From contig NZ_RQFG01000005.1 of NCBI RefSeq assembly GCF_004769235.1, positions 558,001-622,000 on the forward strand: 64,000 nt of DNA, in the 5' to 3' direction. Of this stretch, positions 1 to 8,474 are shown in pieces; within the stretch, counting starts at the first letter, position 1; every line of letters starts with the position of its first letter. A program made the position numbers and the translations under genes. Below the pieces are notes generated by a model. That model was given only the letters and a program-made list of their open reading frames with translations. It ran no database searches and had not been told where the DNA came from. The stretch is from Leptospira kanakyensis (GTDB taxonomy: Bacteria; Spirochaetota; Leptospiria; Leptospirales; Leptospiraceae).

Positions 1-132
1 TCGCCAAACGGCTATTACAAACTTCCCTTTGAAATTATTTTTAGGGATGGTCTTTATACAATTGAAGAAGAAGAGACATTAGCAGGAGTCACTCTAGAGA
101 TTCAAGAACCTGTTCGGATTGAGAGGAAATAA
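1..132 (+). CDS. Phage tail-cluster protein, 3' end only (partial)
   Basis: Frame 1 is open from the first base to a TAA at 130-132, giving the last 43 residues of a protein whose start lies left of the window. The tail is acidic (a run of four Glu near the middle). The stop overlaps the next start by one base (TAATG), so it belongs to the same operon as the tail genes downstream. The fragment is too short to assign a family. By position just before the sheath-proximal gene it could be a head-tail connector or tail-completion protein, but that is inference from gene order only. Confidence 0.6.
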   Translation, partial: SPNGYYKLPFEIIFRDGLYTIEEEETLAGVTLEIQEPVRIERK

Positions 133-548
133 TGGATCGTTACCAAATTAAAACGACCGTCGATCAAATACGGATACCAGATGGTGCCGTAATCAAAAAA
201 AGCTTGGTGGATATTGTATCGCAACACGATTGCGAAGAAGTCTTGGAACGGTTCGCAATTGAACTAACACAACTGGCGGGACCAAAGGAAATCCCGATTA
301 CAGAACTAACAAACGTTCAATTACTTCATATCCACGGAGTATGGGCAGAAACTAGCTCCTCGGCCAATGTAAGAAAGGATGAACCAGCTCCTTTCGAATT
401 CGAGCTAAACGATTCGGAAGTTTGGGTAAAAACCAGAGAATTGAAGTTAGCAGGATTAGAGAATCTTACTCTTTTACGTGTAAGGTGTCCTGTATCCGAT
501 ATCAAAATGAAATGTGTATTTTTTGTCGGCGCAAAAGGAGGCGAGTAA
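132..548 (+). CDS. Hypothetical phage protein upstream of the tail sheath
   Basis: 138 residues, mixed alpha/beta, no signal peptide or membrane segment. I do not recognise a family. It starts in a one-base overlap with the previous gene and ends just before a strong ribosome-binding site for the sheath gene, so it is translated as part of the tail operon. In Mu-like and other contractile-tail clusters this slot usually holds a tail terminator or neck protein; that assignment is positional inference. Confidence 0.65.
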   Translation: MDRYQIKTTVDQIRIPDGAVIKKSLVDIVSQHDCEEVLERFAIELTQLAGPKEIPITELTNVQLLHIHGVWAETSSSANVRKDEPAPFEFELNDSEVWVKTRELKLAGLENLTLLRVRCPVSDIKMKCVFFVGAKGGE

Positions 549-549
549 A

Positions 550-2055
550 ATGGGAATCAGTTCAGTAAATACAACACACCAAAGCGGTGGTCTTAACAAT
601 TCAGAAGGATTCGAAGATCAGATCCATGCAAAAATTGGTGAAGCAGAAATGGGAGAACCGAACAAGTTCAAACTTATTTTCTCAACTCAAGAAGCAAAAG
701 ATTATTTTGGACAAGGGCCACTCGTAGATTCTCTCCAACAGCACTTCGAAGAATTCGATGAGGCGGCTGGAGAAGTTCCTGTACCTGTCCTTGCTGGAAG
801 ACCTGCCAGTGATACCGTGGGAACCGTTGAACCTCCCATCCCTTCTGAAATCAATACAGGGACGGCCACAGCACCGACAACCAGTGGAACTCCAACTGGT
901 TCTCGGAAAGTTGTTTTACGGATCACAAAGGCGGGAGCTCTCGGAGCAGCTGAAGTTCGTAAGTCTGAAGACGGAGGAGTTAACTTTTCTCCTCCTGTCG
1001 TTTTACCTATCAGCGGAGTGATTGCGCTTGCTGTTGGAGTTTCGGCTACATTTACGAATGCCACAACACCTGCAGATACTTTCAAAGTTGGAGATACTTG
1101 GACATTTATCATCAAAGCACCTTCTGCATCGATGGTAAGTGTTTTAGAATGTTTTCGAGCATTGAAACAATTAGATCAGGCTGACCAACCTTTCTATTTT
1201 GTTCACGTTTTAAAGGGAGTTACACGAGCTGTTGCAGTTTCTATAGGACAGTTACTTACTGAAATGCGTAACGAAAAATTATTCCGATTGTTTGCAGTCG
1301 TTGAGATTGAAGGAAAACAAACGGAACTAGCAGCTGAAACAATTCCGGCATACTTCCAACGAATGCAAGATGAATGGGATTCTTTCAAAAGTGAAAACGT
1401 TTGTGTGGTTGGTGCTGAAGGCCGTTACATTTCAGGGGGAATTGAATCTGCTGGTGGCTGGAATGCAGCTAAAGAAATTTCAGAGGCTAACGAGGTCTAT
1501 CGAAATGCAGCTACCTACCTTTGTGCTCGGATCGCAGCAAGTCGTGTCAATGAAAGTGCGGCTTGGGTGAAGAAGAACAAATCACGGACTTTTATTGGAA
1601 TTCGTTATTGGAACGGAGCATACAACACTTATTTAAAACCATTAGATAAAATTGGTTTAACGATGCTTGTAATGTATCCAGATGAGAGAGGTGTTTTTAT
1701 CGCGAGTGATAATCTTATGGCTCCGTCAGACTCGGACTTTCAGTTCATTCCCGAAATGAGACGTAAGAATAAAATCGAACGTATCATTTACAAAACTTCT
1801 CTTCCATTTCTAAAAATGGACACTGAGACAAACTCCGGTTCTGGCGGATTGGATGCAGTAAAAGCCTACTGTGATAAAGCCGTTTCCGAAGCGATGGAAA
1901 TCGCAGGAAAATCAGAGATTTCTGGACACGAAATTGTTTTAGGAAAGATCAAGAAAGTTGGGAACCAAAAGGTTTTACCAGCAACAATCAAAATGTTCAT
2001 CAAGGATCGAATCGATGCGATTCAATGGACGACCCAATTCGGGGAAGCGGCATAA
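550..2055 (+). CDS. Contractile tail sheath protein (DUF2586-like)
   Basis: 501 residues. The N-terminus (MGISSVN, then a short Gly/Asn-rich stretch) and the following segment with GPLVDSLQQHFEEF are typical of DUF2586-type sheath proteins, which form the contractile outer tube of myovirus-like tails. Residues about 95-195 form a Thr/Pro/Gly-rich, beta-rich insertion that looks like a surface-exposed domain. The ATG at 550 was chosen over an in-frame ATG at 514 because a good Shine-Dalgarno (AAAGGAGG, about 535-541) precedes it. The tube gene follows 16 bases later, the standard sheath-tube order. Confidence 0.8.
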   Translation: MGISSVNTTHQSGGLNNSEGFEDQIHAKIGEAEMGEPNKFKLIFSTQEAKDYFGQGPLVDSLQQHFEEFDEAAGEVPVPVLAGRPASDTVGTVEPPIPSEINTGTATAPTTSGTPTGSRKVVLRITKAGALGAAEVRKSEDGGVNFSPPVVLPISGVIALAVGVSATFTNATTPADTFKVGDTWTFIIKAPSASMVSVLECFRALKQLDQADQPFYFVHVLKGVTRAVAVSIGQLLTEMRNEKLFRLFAVVEIEGKQTELAAETIPAYFQRMQDEWDSFKSENVCVVGAEGRYISGGIESAGGWNAAKEISEANEVYRNAATYLCARIAASRVNESAAWVKKNKSRTFIGIRYWNGAYNTYLKPLDKIGLTMLVMYPDERGVFIASDNLMAPSDSDFQFIPEMRRKNKIERIIYKTSLPFLKMDTETNSGSGGLDAVKAYCDKAVSEAMEIAGKSEISGHEIVLGKIKKVGNQKVLPATIKMFIKDRIDAIQWTTQFGEAA

Positions 2056-2071
2056 TAAGGAGAGTCAGTAA

Positions 2072-2509
2072 ATGAGCGTTAAACCTGGTGATGTTTTACC
2101 ACAGAGTTTGAGTTTCGAAAATTTTACAGCGAATGTAATGGGAAGAGAGCTGATCAAGTTCTCAGAATTCTCATTAGATTATGAAAAGGAAGTTGCCTTT
2201 AAACTTGGAAAAGGCGGAGAGCCAGTTTCCTGGTCAGTAAAAAGTTACAAACGATCTGCAAAAATGAAAGTTCAGCTTGGTGAGTTGAAATACATGTTTC
2301 AAGCGGCAATTGCAATGGGTGGGGATTTGTTAAAACTTCCACCTTTTCCAGTTACGGCTTCTGCAGAAAGTGAGGATGGAACATTCAAACTCACGATTCC
2401 TGCAGTTACAATTACAAAAGTACCATTGTCTTTTAAGGAATCCGATGATACTTCAGAAGTAGAATTGGATCTTGCAGTAACAAGTTACCCAATCATCACA
2501 TTCACATAG
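2072..2509 (+). CDS. Probable tail tube protein
   Basis: 145 residues, beta-rich, without signal peptide or membrane helix. The size, the position right after the sheath gene and before the frameshifted chaperone gene, and the alternating polar/hydrophobic strands fit a contractile-tail inner tube protein, which assembles into hexameric rings inside the sheath. A clear AAGGAG ribosome-binding site lies about 11 bases upstream of the ATG. I see no diagnostic motif, so the name depends mainly on gene order. Confidence 0.7.
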   Translation: MSVKPGDVLPQSLSFENFTANVMGRELIKFSEFSLDYEKEVAFKLGKGGEPVSWSVKSYKRSAKMKVQLGELKYMFQAAIAMGGDLLKLPPFPVTASAESEDGTFKLTIPAVTITKVPLSFKESDDTSEVELDLAVTSYPIITFT

Positions 2510-2527
2510 TTAGGAGGTAAATTAATT

Positions 2528-2947
2528 ATGGAAACAAGTGCAGAACATACAGTTTCGCTTTCAGATTTTAAAGCTGCGATGGATTTATTTCCGAAGGAAT
2601 ACATCCCTGTAACAGAACATTTCCTTGAGGAGTATAAGGAACCGATTTCCACAGTGAAACGTTTCCTTGAGCCAATGGGTGGTCTTCATCTCCTGGAAGC
2701 AGACGAAAAATCAATCCTAGTAAGAATTCCTTCAAAAGAAATTTTGGAGAAAATCCAAAAGCGATCAGACAAACTAACAGGAATAGAAGCTGATCTGCAG
2801 TTCATTTCGGACTGTTCGGTTTATCCAAATTCTAATGTTTTCCAAAGTTGGATTAACTTAGGAAGTGCAGGACTTGCAAGTTCATTTGCAAAGAAGCTAC
2901 TGCAATTAGCAAAGGTTAACCAAGAGGTGACCGCAAAAAAGCTCTAA
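2528..2947 (+). CDS. Tail assembly chaperone, short form (gpG-like)
   Basis: 139 residues, largely helical and acidic, between tube and tape-measure genes, which is the invariant place of the tail assembly chaperone in long-tailed phages. It starts at ATG 2528 after AGGAGGT. The final codons before the stop are GCA AAA AAG CTC TAA, which contain a perfect A AAA AAG slippery heptamer. Ribosomes that slip back one base read on for 70 more codons (see next entry). The short form is the expected majority product, by analogy with lambda G/GT and the Mu gp41/gp42 pair. Confidence 0.75.
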   Translation: METSAEHTVSLSDFKAAMDLFPKEYIPVTEHFLEEYKEPISTVKRFLEPMGGLHLLEADEKSILVRIPSKEILEKIQKRSDKLTGIEADLQFISDCSVYPNSNVFQSWINLGSAGLASSFAKKLLQLAKVNQEVTAKKL

Positions 2948-3153
2948 AGGATAGGAAAGAGGAACTTAAAACAGCTTATTTACAGCTACAACTTCTGAAT
3001 GGGTTTTTCTTTCCGGAAAAACCTATGCCAGATGTTTTAGACATTGAAGGATTAATCAACCTGAATGAAGACGTGAATTGGATTCAGGAACGGTTGATTG
3101 ATATCATCGCAGCTGGCGTTAACAGGGGACTTGCGAAGTCATTTTCCTCTTGA
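2528..3153 (+). CDS. Tail assembly chaperone, -1 frameshift fusion (gpGT-like)
   Basis: A -1 shift on the heptamer A AAA AAG (2935-2941) continues translation at 2941 (GCT CTA AAG) in a frame that stays open for 70 codons to TGA at 3151-3153. The fused product would be about 208 residues. The extension begins ALKDRKEELKTAYLQLQLLN and ends in a helical, charged tail, which looks like real protein rather than random frame. Known systems use this extension to contact the tape measure protein. No start codon with a ribosome-binding site was seen that would make the extension a separate gene. The frameshift itself is inferred from sequence. Confidence 0.75.
2935..2941 (+). promoter_or_regulatory. 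Programmed -1 ribosomal frameshift site (A AAA AAG)
   Basis: The heptamer matches the X XXY YYZ rule in the zero frame of the chaperone gene and lies two codons before its stop. AAA AAG is among the most slippery tandems known in bacteria. I did not identify a convincing downstream pseudoknot; many bacterial sites of this type work with little or no stimulator. Confidence 0.75.
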
Positions 3154-3186
3154 CCTTTTTTTGGAAACACAGGTAGTCTAACATAT

Positions 3187-3432
3187 ATGAACAACAAAGA
3201 ACAAAAGGAGCGAATGGAGCGGCTAAACCATGCATTGCATGTCAATATAGCACGGGACAATAGAAATATTAATCTAACATGTCTCGCTCTCATAGTTCCT
3301 TTTTTTGGTGTTTACTTCGCAAGGAAGATCGATGATAAATCGTATCGAACTCTTGCATACGTGTTAAGTTTCGCAAACTTTATGATTACTGTGTTTCCAT
3401 TGGTGTATGAGCAATGGAAACATTCGAATTAG
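3187..3432 (+). CDS. Small two-helix membrane protein inside the tail cluster
   Basis: 81 residues with two hydrophobic segments (about 29-45 and 57-75) separated by a basic loop containing FARKIDD. The N-terminus is charged and helical. It sits between the tail chaperone extension and the tape measure gene and overlaps the latter by 19 bases, so it is translationally tied to it. A second ATG at 3214 follows AAAGGAG closely and could be the real start. I do not recognise the family. A membrane protein here is unusual for a tail operon; a holin-like, superinfection or anchoring role is possible but unsupported. Confidence 0.6.
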   Translation: MNNKEQKERMERLNHALHVNIARDNRNINLTCLALIVPFFGVYFARKIDDKSYRTLAYVLSFANFMITVFPLVYEQWKHSN

Positions 3433-5963
3433 GGGTCGTTCTCAGTCTTAAGGATGGGATGTCCAGTGGGGTTCAAAAGCTAAAAGACCACTGGGATGAA
3501 CTTCGCAATTCCCTTAAACTAACAGAAGACCAAGTTACATCTATAGATCGCAGTTTCGCAACCTCCCAAAAATGGGGAAAAATCATGGCTTGGGGTGCAG
3601 CTGCGACTCTGGGCTTTTCCACAAATATGGTGTCGGCTAGGATGGAAACATCCAAACTAGAAAAAGAACTCCAGACACTTGGTTTTTCCATAGAAGAAGT
3701 ACAGTCTCTTTCTGCAGCTGGTTCTCACCTATCTGTTGAAACTGGAATCGATAAAACAGAAATTCTCTCAGGGATGTATGATTTAAAATCTGCAGTCGAA
3801 GGATTAGAATCAGACTCACTCCCCAAATTTGCTGAATCAGTAAAAAAAACAGCAATTGCAACCAAGGGATCCTTCGCAGACTTATCAAAGTTATTTGGTA
3901 TGACATACAACCAATACAAGACTATGTATTCAGGTATGTCCGACGCTGATTTTGGAAGAATGGTTGGAAATACAATCACCGAAGCATCACGTTTGTATAG
4001 AACAGATGGAGCTGCGATGAATCAGGCAATGAATAGTCTAGGTTCAGCAGCAGCTTCGCTAAACGTTACATTCACGGAACAATCTGCGGTTTTAGGAAGA
4101 TTGCAAAACGTTATGAATCCAGGAGAAGCCGGAACAGCCTACCGAGCTTTCCTTTCTAAAATTGGTCCCGGTATGAAATCCATTGGATTAAGTGCGACTG
4201 ATGCGACCGGTAAACTCAAATCAATGCCAATGGTCTTACAAGAGATCAACAATAAGTTTGGTGACATCGATGCCACTAATGATCTTCCTACTTTGATCAA
4301 AGCATTCGGAGAAGAAGGTGTAAAAACAATTCTGAACTTAATGCCTCATGTTGGAAAACTTCAGCAAGATATTGATTATCTTGGTGGTACCGTAGATAAG
4401 ATGGATTTTTCTGCATTTGAAACGGCTTCGGAAACAGTAACGGCTAATACGGGAGCGCAATGGCATAGAGTGACAAGCTCTATAAAAGCGTTAGGTGATA
4501 CATTCGCAAGCGTAACGGATGGTCCCGTTTCAGGTTTTCTAGAGATGATTGCCGATGGAACTGGCCACTTGATAGAGTTCGTGAATGAAAGCGAAAAGTT
4601 TCGGTTTATTGCTGGCTGGCTTCTTGTCGCAATACCTCCATTTTTTGCACTCTTGGGAGCTGTGATTTCTTACGTCTCCTTTATGAAAGCGTATACTGCG
4701 GTCAAAGCAGCCGCTGCCATTGCAAATACTAGATACACTGGAACTATCTTATTAGAAACAGGAGCCGTTTTTTATAACGCTGGAGCGTGGGTAATGAATA
4801 AGGTTGCCTTACTTGGTCAAATCGCAGCTGTCCGAGCTGCAGCCATTGCTCGAACTACTAACATCGCGTTACTCGGTGTTGAACGAACTAGTATCACTGT
4901 AACAGGTATGGTTTATGCGGTGTTGTCCGGGAAGACTTCTCTTGCGACGGCTGCACAATGGGCTTTCAATGCGGCTTTATCGGCAAATCCAGTTGGAGCC
5001 GTTATACTTGCATTAGTTGCATTGATCGCTGTGGTCGTATTGGTCATCAGCTACTGGGATGAAATTTCTTCAGAGGTAAGTTCCGCATGGCAAGAGCATA
5101 AACAACTAATTAGTGTTTTGCTGGCTCTCAGTGGGCCAATCGGATGGACTATTGCCGCATTAGGTCATATTGTAGAAAATTGGGAAGCCATCACTGGCGC
5201 AGTTCAAAAAGCGTATGTTTGGACGAAGAAATTTTTTGCAGATCAAACGGGGAAAAGAGAAATTGATTTAGAATATGGTATTGGTCAGGCTGATTCTAAA
5301 ATTAAAGCATTAGAAAAACAACGTCAAAACATGCTGAAAGCAGGAATGAGCGGATCTCAAACTTACAAAGGGCTTGAGGAATCAATTTCTGCTTTAAAAA
5401 GCAAACGAGCAAATGATGAAGCGGAGCTTGGCCAGATTTCTGCATTTAAATCTCAAATCCAAACGCTTGGCGAAACCAAGGAACTTTTGGAAAATCAAAA
5501 GAAAGGATTAAAATCTGGCTCTTTGGCGTTTCAAGAATACTCAACTAAAATCGGAGAAGTTCAATCGAAGATTGATGAATTAAATAAATCTGGTTACCTG
5601 GGAATGGCAAAACAACCAAGCGCAGCTATACCAGTGGCGGCCACTTCTTCTATCTCTTCAGATAATGTTTTAAAAGCTGCTGGTTTGAATCAGGCAACAA
5701 AACTACTCCACCAAAATGGTGGTATGAAAATGGATTTCAATCCTGCAGAATACTCGAAAGCCTTGGAAACTCCGAGTATTAATGTTTCCAATCCACTTAA
5801 TAACAGTAAGCCGATCAACGGAAACAGTTTCAAAATCACAATCGAAAATATTGTCGGGAAAGCAATATTCAATTCAGGCAAGGACGGTTTCCGAGAGGCA
5901 GGTCAACTTGCAGGTCAAAGTCTCGAACAAGAACTAAGCCGCCTCGCGGCATTTTATAGATAG
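3414..5963 (+). CDS. Tail tape measure protein
   Basis: 849 residues, the largest gene of the cluster. The N-terminal third has the conserved TP901-type core (around residues 70-350, including segments such as ALNVTFTEQSAVLGRLQN and a region rich in Met-Gly-Ala). A central hydrophobic block (about 395-545) has several membrane-like helices, and residues about 615-720 are a Lys/Glu/Gln-rich coiled coil. This layout is standard for tape measure proteins, which set tail length and leave the tail during ejection. By the usual rule of about 1.5 angstrom per residue, the tail would be roughly 125 nm. Confidence 0.9.
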   Translation: METFELGVVLSLKDGMSSGVQKLKDHWDELRNSLKLTEDQVTSIDRSFATSQKWGKIMAWGAAATLGFSTNMVSARMETSKLEKELQTLGFSIEEVQSLSAAGSHLSVETGIDKTEILSGMYDLKSAVEGLESDSLPKFAESVKKTAIATKGSFADLSKLFGMTYNQYKTMYSGMSDADFGRMVGNTITEASRLYRTDGAAMNQAMNSLGSAAASLNVTFTEQSAVLGRLQNVMNPGEAGTAYRAFLSKIGPGMKSIGLSATDATGKLKSMPMVLQEINNKFGDIDATNDLPTLIKAFGEEGVKTILNLMPHVGKLQQDIDYLGGTVDKMDFSAFETASETVTANTGAQWHRVTSSIKALGDTFASVTDGPVSGFLEMIADGTGHLIEFVNESEKFRFIAGWLLVAIPPFFALLGAVISYVSFMKAYTAVKAAAAIANTRYTGTILLETGAVFYNAGAWVMNKVALLGQIAAVRAAAIARTTNIALLGVERTSITVTGMVYAVLSGKTSLATAAQWAFNAALSANPVGAVILALVALIAVVVLVISYWDEISSEVSSAWQEHKQLISVLLALSGPIGWTIAALGHIVENWEAITGAVQKAYVWTKKFFADQTGKREIDLEYGIGQADSKIKALEKQRQNMLKAGMSGSQTYKGLEESISALKSKRANDEAELGQISAFKSQIQTLGETKELLENQKKGLKSGSLAFQEYSTKIGEVQSKIDELNKSGYLGMAKQPSAAIPVAATSSISSDNVLKAAGLNQATKLLHQNGGMKMDFNPAEYSKALETPSINVSNPLNNSKPINGNSFKITIENIVGKAIFNSGKDGFREAGQLAGQSLEQELSRLAAFYR

Positions 5964-5971
5964 GATAGACG

Positions 5972-6421
5972 ATGCTTTTAGATCCAGTACCTGGTGGTCC
6001 ATTTTTAGGTTTTACTGCTGGCGATTTAGATCCATTAATAATCGGAACTTATACTTGCCCTCGCGGTACTAAGGTAACAGGTTATAGGCCAAAAAATCAT
6101 TCTGCAACTCAAGTTCAAGGTGCGATTGGTACGGTCAAAGAAGTTGTCGGTTATGACGATTGGCATCTAACTATCGAGTTTGAATATGTTTCCCCGGTTG
6201 GTTTACAGGCTATGGCTCTCAAAGAACTGAAGGAAATTTTAGCCGTATGGGATCAACTTGATTCGGTTACGGTTATCCATCCCAAACTAAATGCATTGAA
6301 TATTAAATTCATCCTGCTCACCAAAATCGATCTCCCTGATGAAGACCGAGCGCACGAATTGCCAGTGAGACTCGAAGCCCTTAGTGATGACCCATTTTTC
6401 GATTTGGAGAATCCTCTATGA
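5972..6421 (+). CDS. Hypothetical baseplate-proximal tail protein
   Basis: 149 residues, beta-rich, starting at ATG 5972 eight bases after the tape measure stop. Its end overlaps the next start (ATGA). It lies where Mu-like clusters encode a DNA-circulation or tail-completion protein and where other contractile systems carry small hub-linked proteins. Recognisable pieces include a Gly/Pro-rich start (PVPGGPFLGF) and an Asp/Glu-rich C-terminus. I do not recognise a family with certainty; a baseplate-inner role is inferred from neighbours. Confidence 0.6.
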   Translation: MLLDPVPGGPFLGFTAGDLDPLIIGTYTCPRGTKVTGYRPKNHSATQVQGAIGTVKEVVGYDDWHLTIEFEYVSPVGLQAMALKELKEILAVWDQLDSVTVIHPKLNALNIKFILLTKIDLPDEDRAHELPVRLEALSDDPFFDLENPL

Positions 6422-6825
6422 TTTCTGGTAAAAGTAATGAACGAATTCATGTTGTGACCTTTGGCGAAACATTACAGAGAATCGCAGCTTACTACTGGGG
6501 AGATTGGACTCTTTGGCCAGTCCTCCGCGATGACAATGCTTTCTACAATTCCAAGTTAGGATTCAAATGGTGCGACGATCTTAAGGAAGGAATGAAACTT
6601 TTCGTCAGACGGGAATTGCCAGTTTCTAACCAAGTGCATACGGTAACGGACATCGACACTTATACAAGTTTGTCTGATCAATACTACAAAACCGAACACT
6701 TTGCATACTTAATTCGAAATATAAACAATTCTCAAATTCTTAAATATTCACTAGGAGGTGAGATAGTTATTCCAGCTCTCGTGGATAAACGTGTTTTCCA
6801 GGCTGCACAAATGAGGTTAAACTAA
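6418..6825 (+). CDS. LysM-like baseplate protein (gpX/gp53-like)
   Basis: 135 residues with two consecutive LysM-like units. The first (about 10-65) has VTFGETLQRIAAYYWGDWTLWPVLRDDN followed by a Leu-Val-Arg strand, split here as VTFGETLQRIAAYY and WTLWPVLRDDN. The second (about 73-126) reads VTDIDTYTSLSDQYY and ends in EIVIPA. Small LysM proteins next to gpD and tape measure genes occur in P2 (gpX) and related tails, where they join the hub to the baseplate. It overlaps both neighbours (ATGA and TAATG). Confidence 0.75.
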   Translation: MISGKSNERIHVVTFGETLQRIAAYYWGDWTLWPVLRDDNAFYNSKLGFKWCDDLKEGMKLFVRRELPVSNQVHTVTDIDTYTSLSDQYYKTEHFAYLIRNINNSQILKYSLGGEIVIPALVDKRVFQAAQMRLN

Positions 6826-7787
6826 TGGCCTTCATTATGAAACAACGATTGGAAGTCGGTCTCATCACACTTCATAAAATCTTGGAAGCGGAACTTACCG
6901 AAGGAAGAAAAGAGCCTTGTGCTGAACTTCGTATCAAACTCCCAAAAGGCAAAGGCTACAATTCACAGCTGATCAAAAAAGGCCAGGAAGTGAAATGGTA
7001 TGCTTGGTATGATGGTAAACTGCCTACGAAAGGAGAAATACTTGAATTCGAAGGTGAAGTAGTTGATGTTTCTCCGAAACAACCGTTGGAAATTGTCTGC
7101 AGAGATGGAATGTTTGCGATGCAACAGAAGAAGTTGAGTAAAAATTTCTATAACGTAAGTATAGAAAACTACCTTCAACAGATAGCACCAGCGGGTGTAG
7201 CGATCAAAGTGGATCCTGGAATTGCAGGATTAAAAGTTACGATGGATACTAATGGACGGAGCGGAGCATGGGCTGCAATGCAACTCCGCAAACGCGGAAT
7301 TGATGTTTTCTTTCGAGGAGGAATTCTTTATGCTCAGGATCCAACGAAGGTTATAAGTCCAAGTATACCAAAACGATTTCGGTTAACACATAATATCATC
7401 AAAGATGAAGTTTCTACTCGCGAAGGAAAAGACATTACCATTGTTGTTCGAAGCTACCAACCGGAAACAGGAAGAACGTTGGAAGGTAGGTTTGGAAAAG
7501 GTGATTCTCATTTTGTTGATGTTGATCGTCTTTCACAAAAGGAAGCCCTTGAGCTCGCTAAATCAATTTATAAAGAAATCGCTGGGAAGGGATTGGTTGG
7601 AAAGTTTGAAGCCTTCGGAGCTCCTTCGGTAAAACATTCTGAAATTATTCGTTTCGAAGATCCAGATGATTCCAAACGTACGAAAAATGTTTTTGTAGAA
7701 AAGGTAGTAAAGACCTGGCTCGCTAGAGATTCAAAATACCGTCAAAATATTCATCTTTCCGTTGTTGATTTTAAAGGTGCAGAATGA
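6825..7787 (+). CDS. Tail hub protein, late control D (gpD)-like
   Basis: 320 residues, directly between the LysM-like protein and the spike gene, as in P2/Mu-type operons. The N-terminal half is beta-rich and contains KQPLEIVCRDGMFAMQQKK. The middle has RKRGIDVFFRGGILYAQDP, a region typical of the gp27/gpD fold that forms the threefold hub above the spike. The C-terminus (about 215-300) has a helix-strand stretch with KEALELAKSIYKEIAGKG, also usual in gpD. Start overlaps the previous stop by one base; end overlaps the next start by four (ATGA). Confidence 0.75.
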   Translation: MAFIMKQRLEVGLITLHKILEAELTEGRKEPCAELRIKLPKGKGYNSQLIKKGQEVKWYAWYDGKLPTKGEILEFEGEVVDVSPKQPLEIVCRDGMFAMQQKKLSKNFYNVSIENYLQQIAPAGVAIKVDPGIAGLKVTMDTNGRSGAWAAMQLRKRGIDVFFRGGILYAQDPTKVISPSIPKRFRLTHNIIKDEVSTREGKDITIVVRSYQPETGRTLEGRFGKGDSHFVDVDRLSQKEALELAKSIYKEIAGKGLVGKFEAFGAPSVKHSEIIRFEDPDDSKRTKNVFVEKVVKTWLARDSKYRQNIHLSVVDFKGAE

Positions 7788-8392
7788 GCATTGCTGATGA
7801 TCTAGTAACCATATTCCTTGCAAACTTTTCTTTTCATTGGCCCTCAATCGCTACGGTTAGAAATATTAAGAAGGAGCCAAATCCCTCGACAGGTGATTCT
7901 GGATTACTTACCGCAATCATCAACAATGCATCTAAAGACGATATTCAGTTTTTTCCTCCATTCGTTCCCAAGACAGGAAGTAAATGTTTGGTCATCTCAT
8001 TGGAGAATCGATCGGATAGATCGATAGCTATTGGATTCAATCAAATAGAAAAAATCAAAGGTCAAATTGGATCCATCCTTAAATACGAATTATCTGAATC
8101 AGGACTTAAAATAAACCTTACACCCCTGGAAGTAAAAATTGAACCTACCGGGGTCACCATCGGATCAGGTACAATAACAGCACCGAATACAATCTTACTT
8201 AAAACGTATTTAACACAGTTGGATGCAAGTTTACAATCGCTTTACACTGCCATAAAAGTTGCTCTTATCACTCCGTCGGATGGGGGAAGCTCCTTGAAAG
8301 GGAGCTTGGTCGCTGCGATAGAATCTATTCCATTACCGGCTGTTCCTGCAGAATTAGATAAAACAAATCTGAAATATTCGGTAGGTGGATAA
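7784..8392 (+). CDS. Baseplate spike / assembly protein V-like
   Basis: 202 residues following gpD. After a short N-terminal helix comes an OB-like beta domain (about 20-95) with ATVRNIKKEPN and GSKCLVISLENRSDRSIAIG. A repetitive beta segment follows (about 105-145: LKINLTPLEVKIEPTGVTIG), typical of the beta-helix of gpV-type membrane-piercing spikes. The C-terminal 60 residues are a less ordered Ser/Pro/Gly tail instead of the usual metal-binding tip, so the piercing tip may be on another protein. It starts with ATGA overlap. Confidence 0.7.
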   Translation: MSIADDLVTIFLANFSFHWPSIATVRNIKKEPNPSTGDSGLLTAIINNASKDDIQFFPPFVPKTGSKCLVISLENRSDRSIAIGFNQIEKIKGQIGSILKYELSESGLKINLTPLEVKIEPTGVTIGSGTITAPNTILLKTYLTQLDASLQSLYTAIKVALITPSDGGSSLKGSLVAAIESIPLPAVPAELDKTNLKYSVGG

Positions 8393-8474
8393 AAAGTTAG
8401 GACATAAGAGACAGTGGACATCGATTTTACAACAAAGACCTTGCGATCCTTAAGAGAAGAAAAAGAGTAATATC

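Noticed and set aside
702..1115. Minus-strand frame of 137 codons inside the sheath gene
   Set aside because: Shadow of the coding frame; the sheath gene explains the region.
8414..8470. 18-codon GTG frame before the wedge-like gene
   Set aside because: Too short to support as a gene; similarity to the next gene's start is weak.
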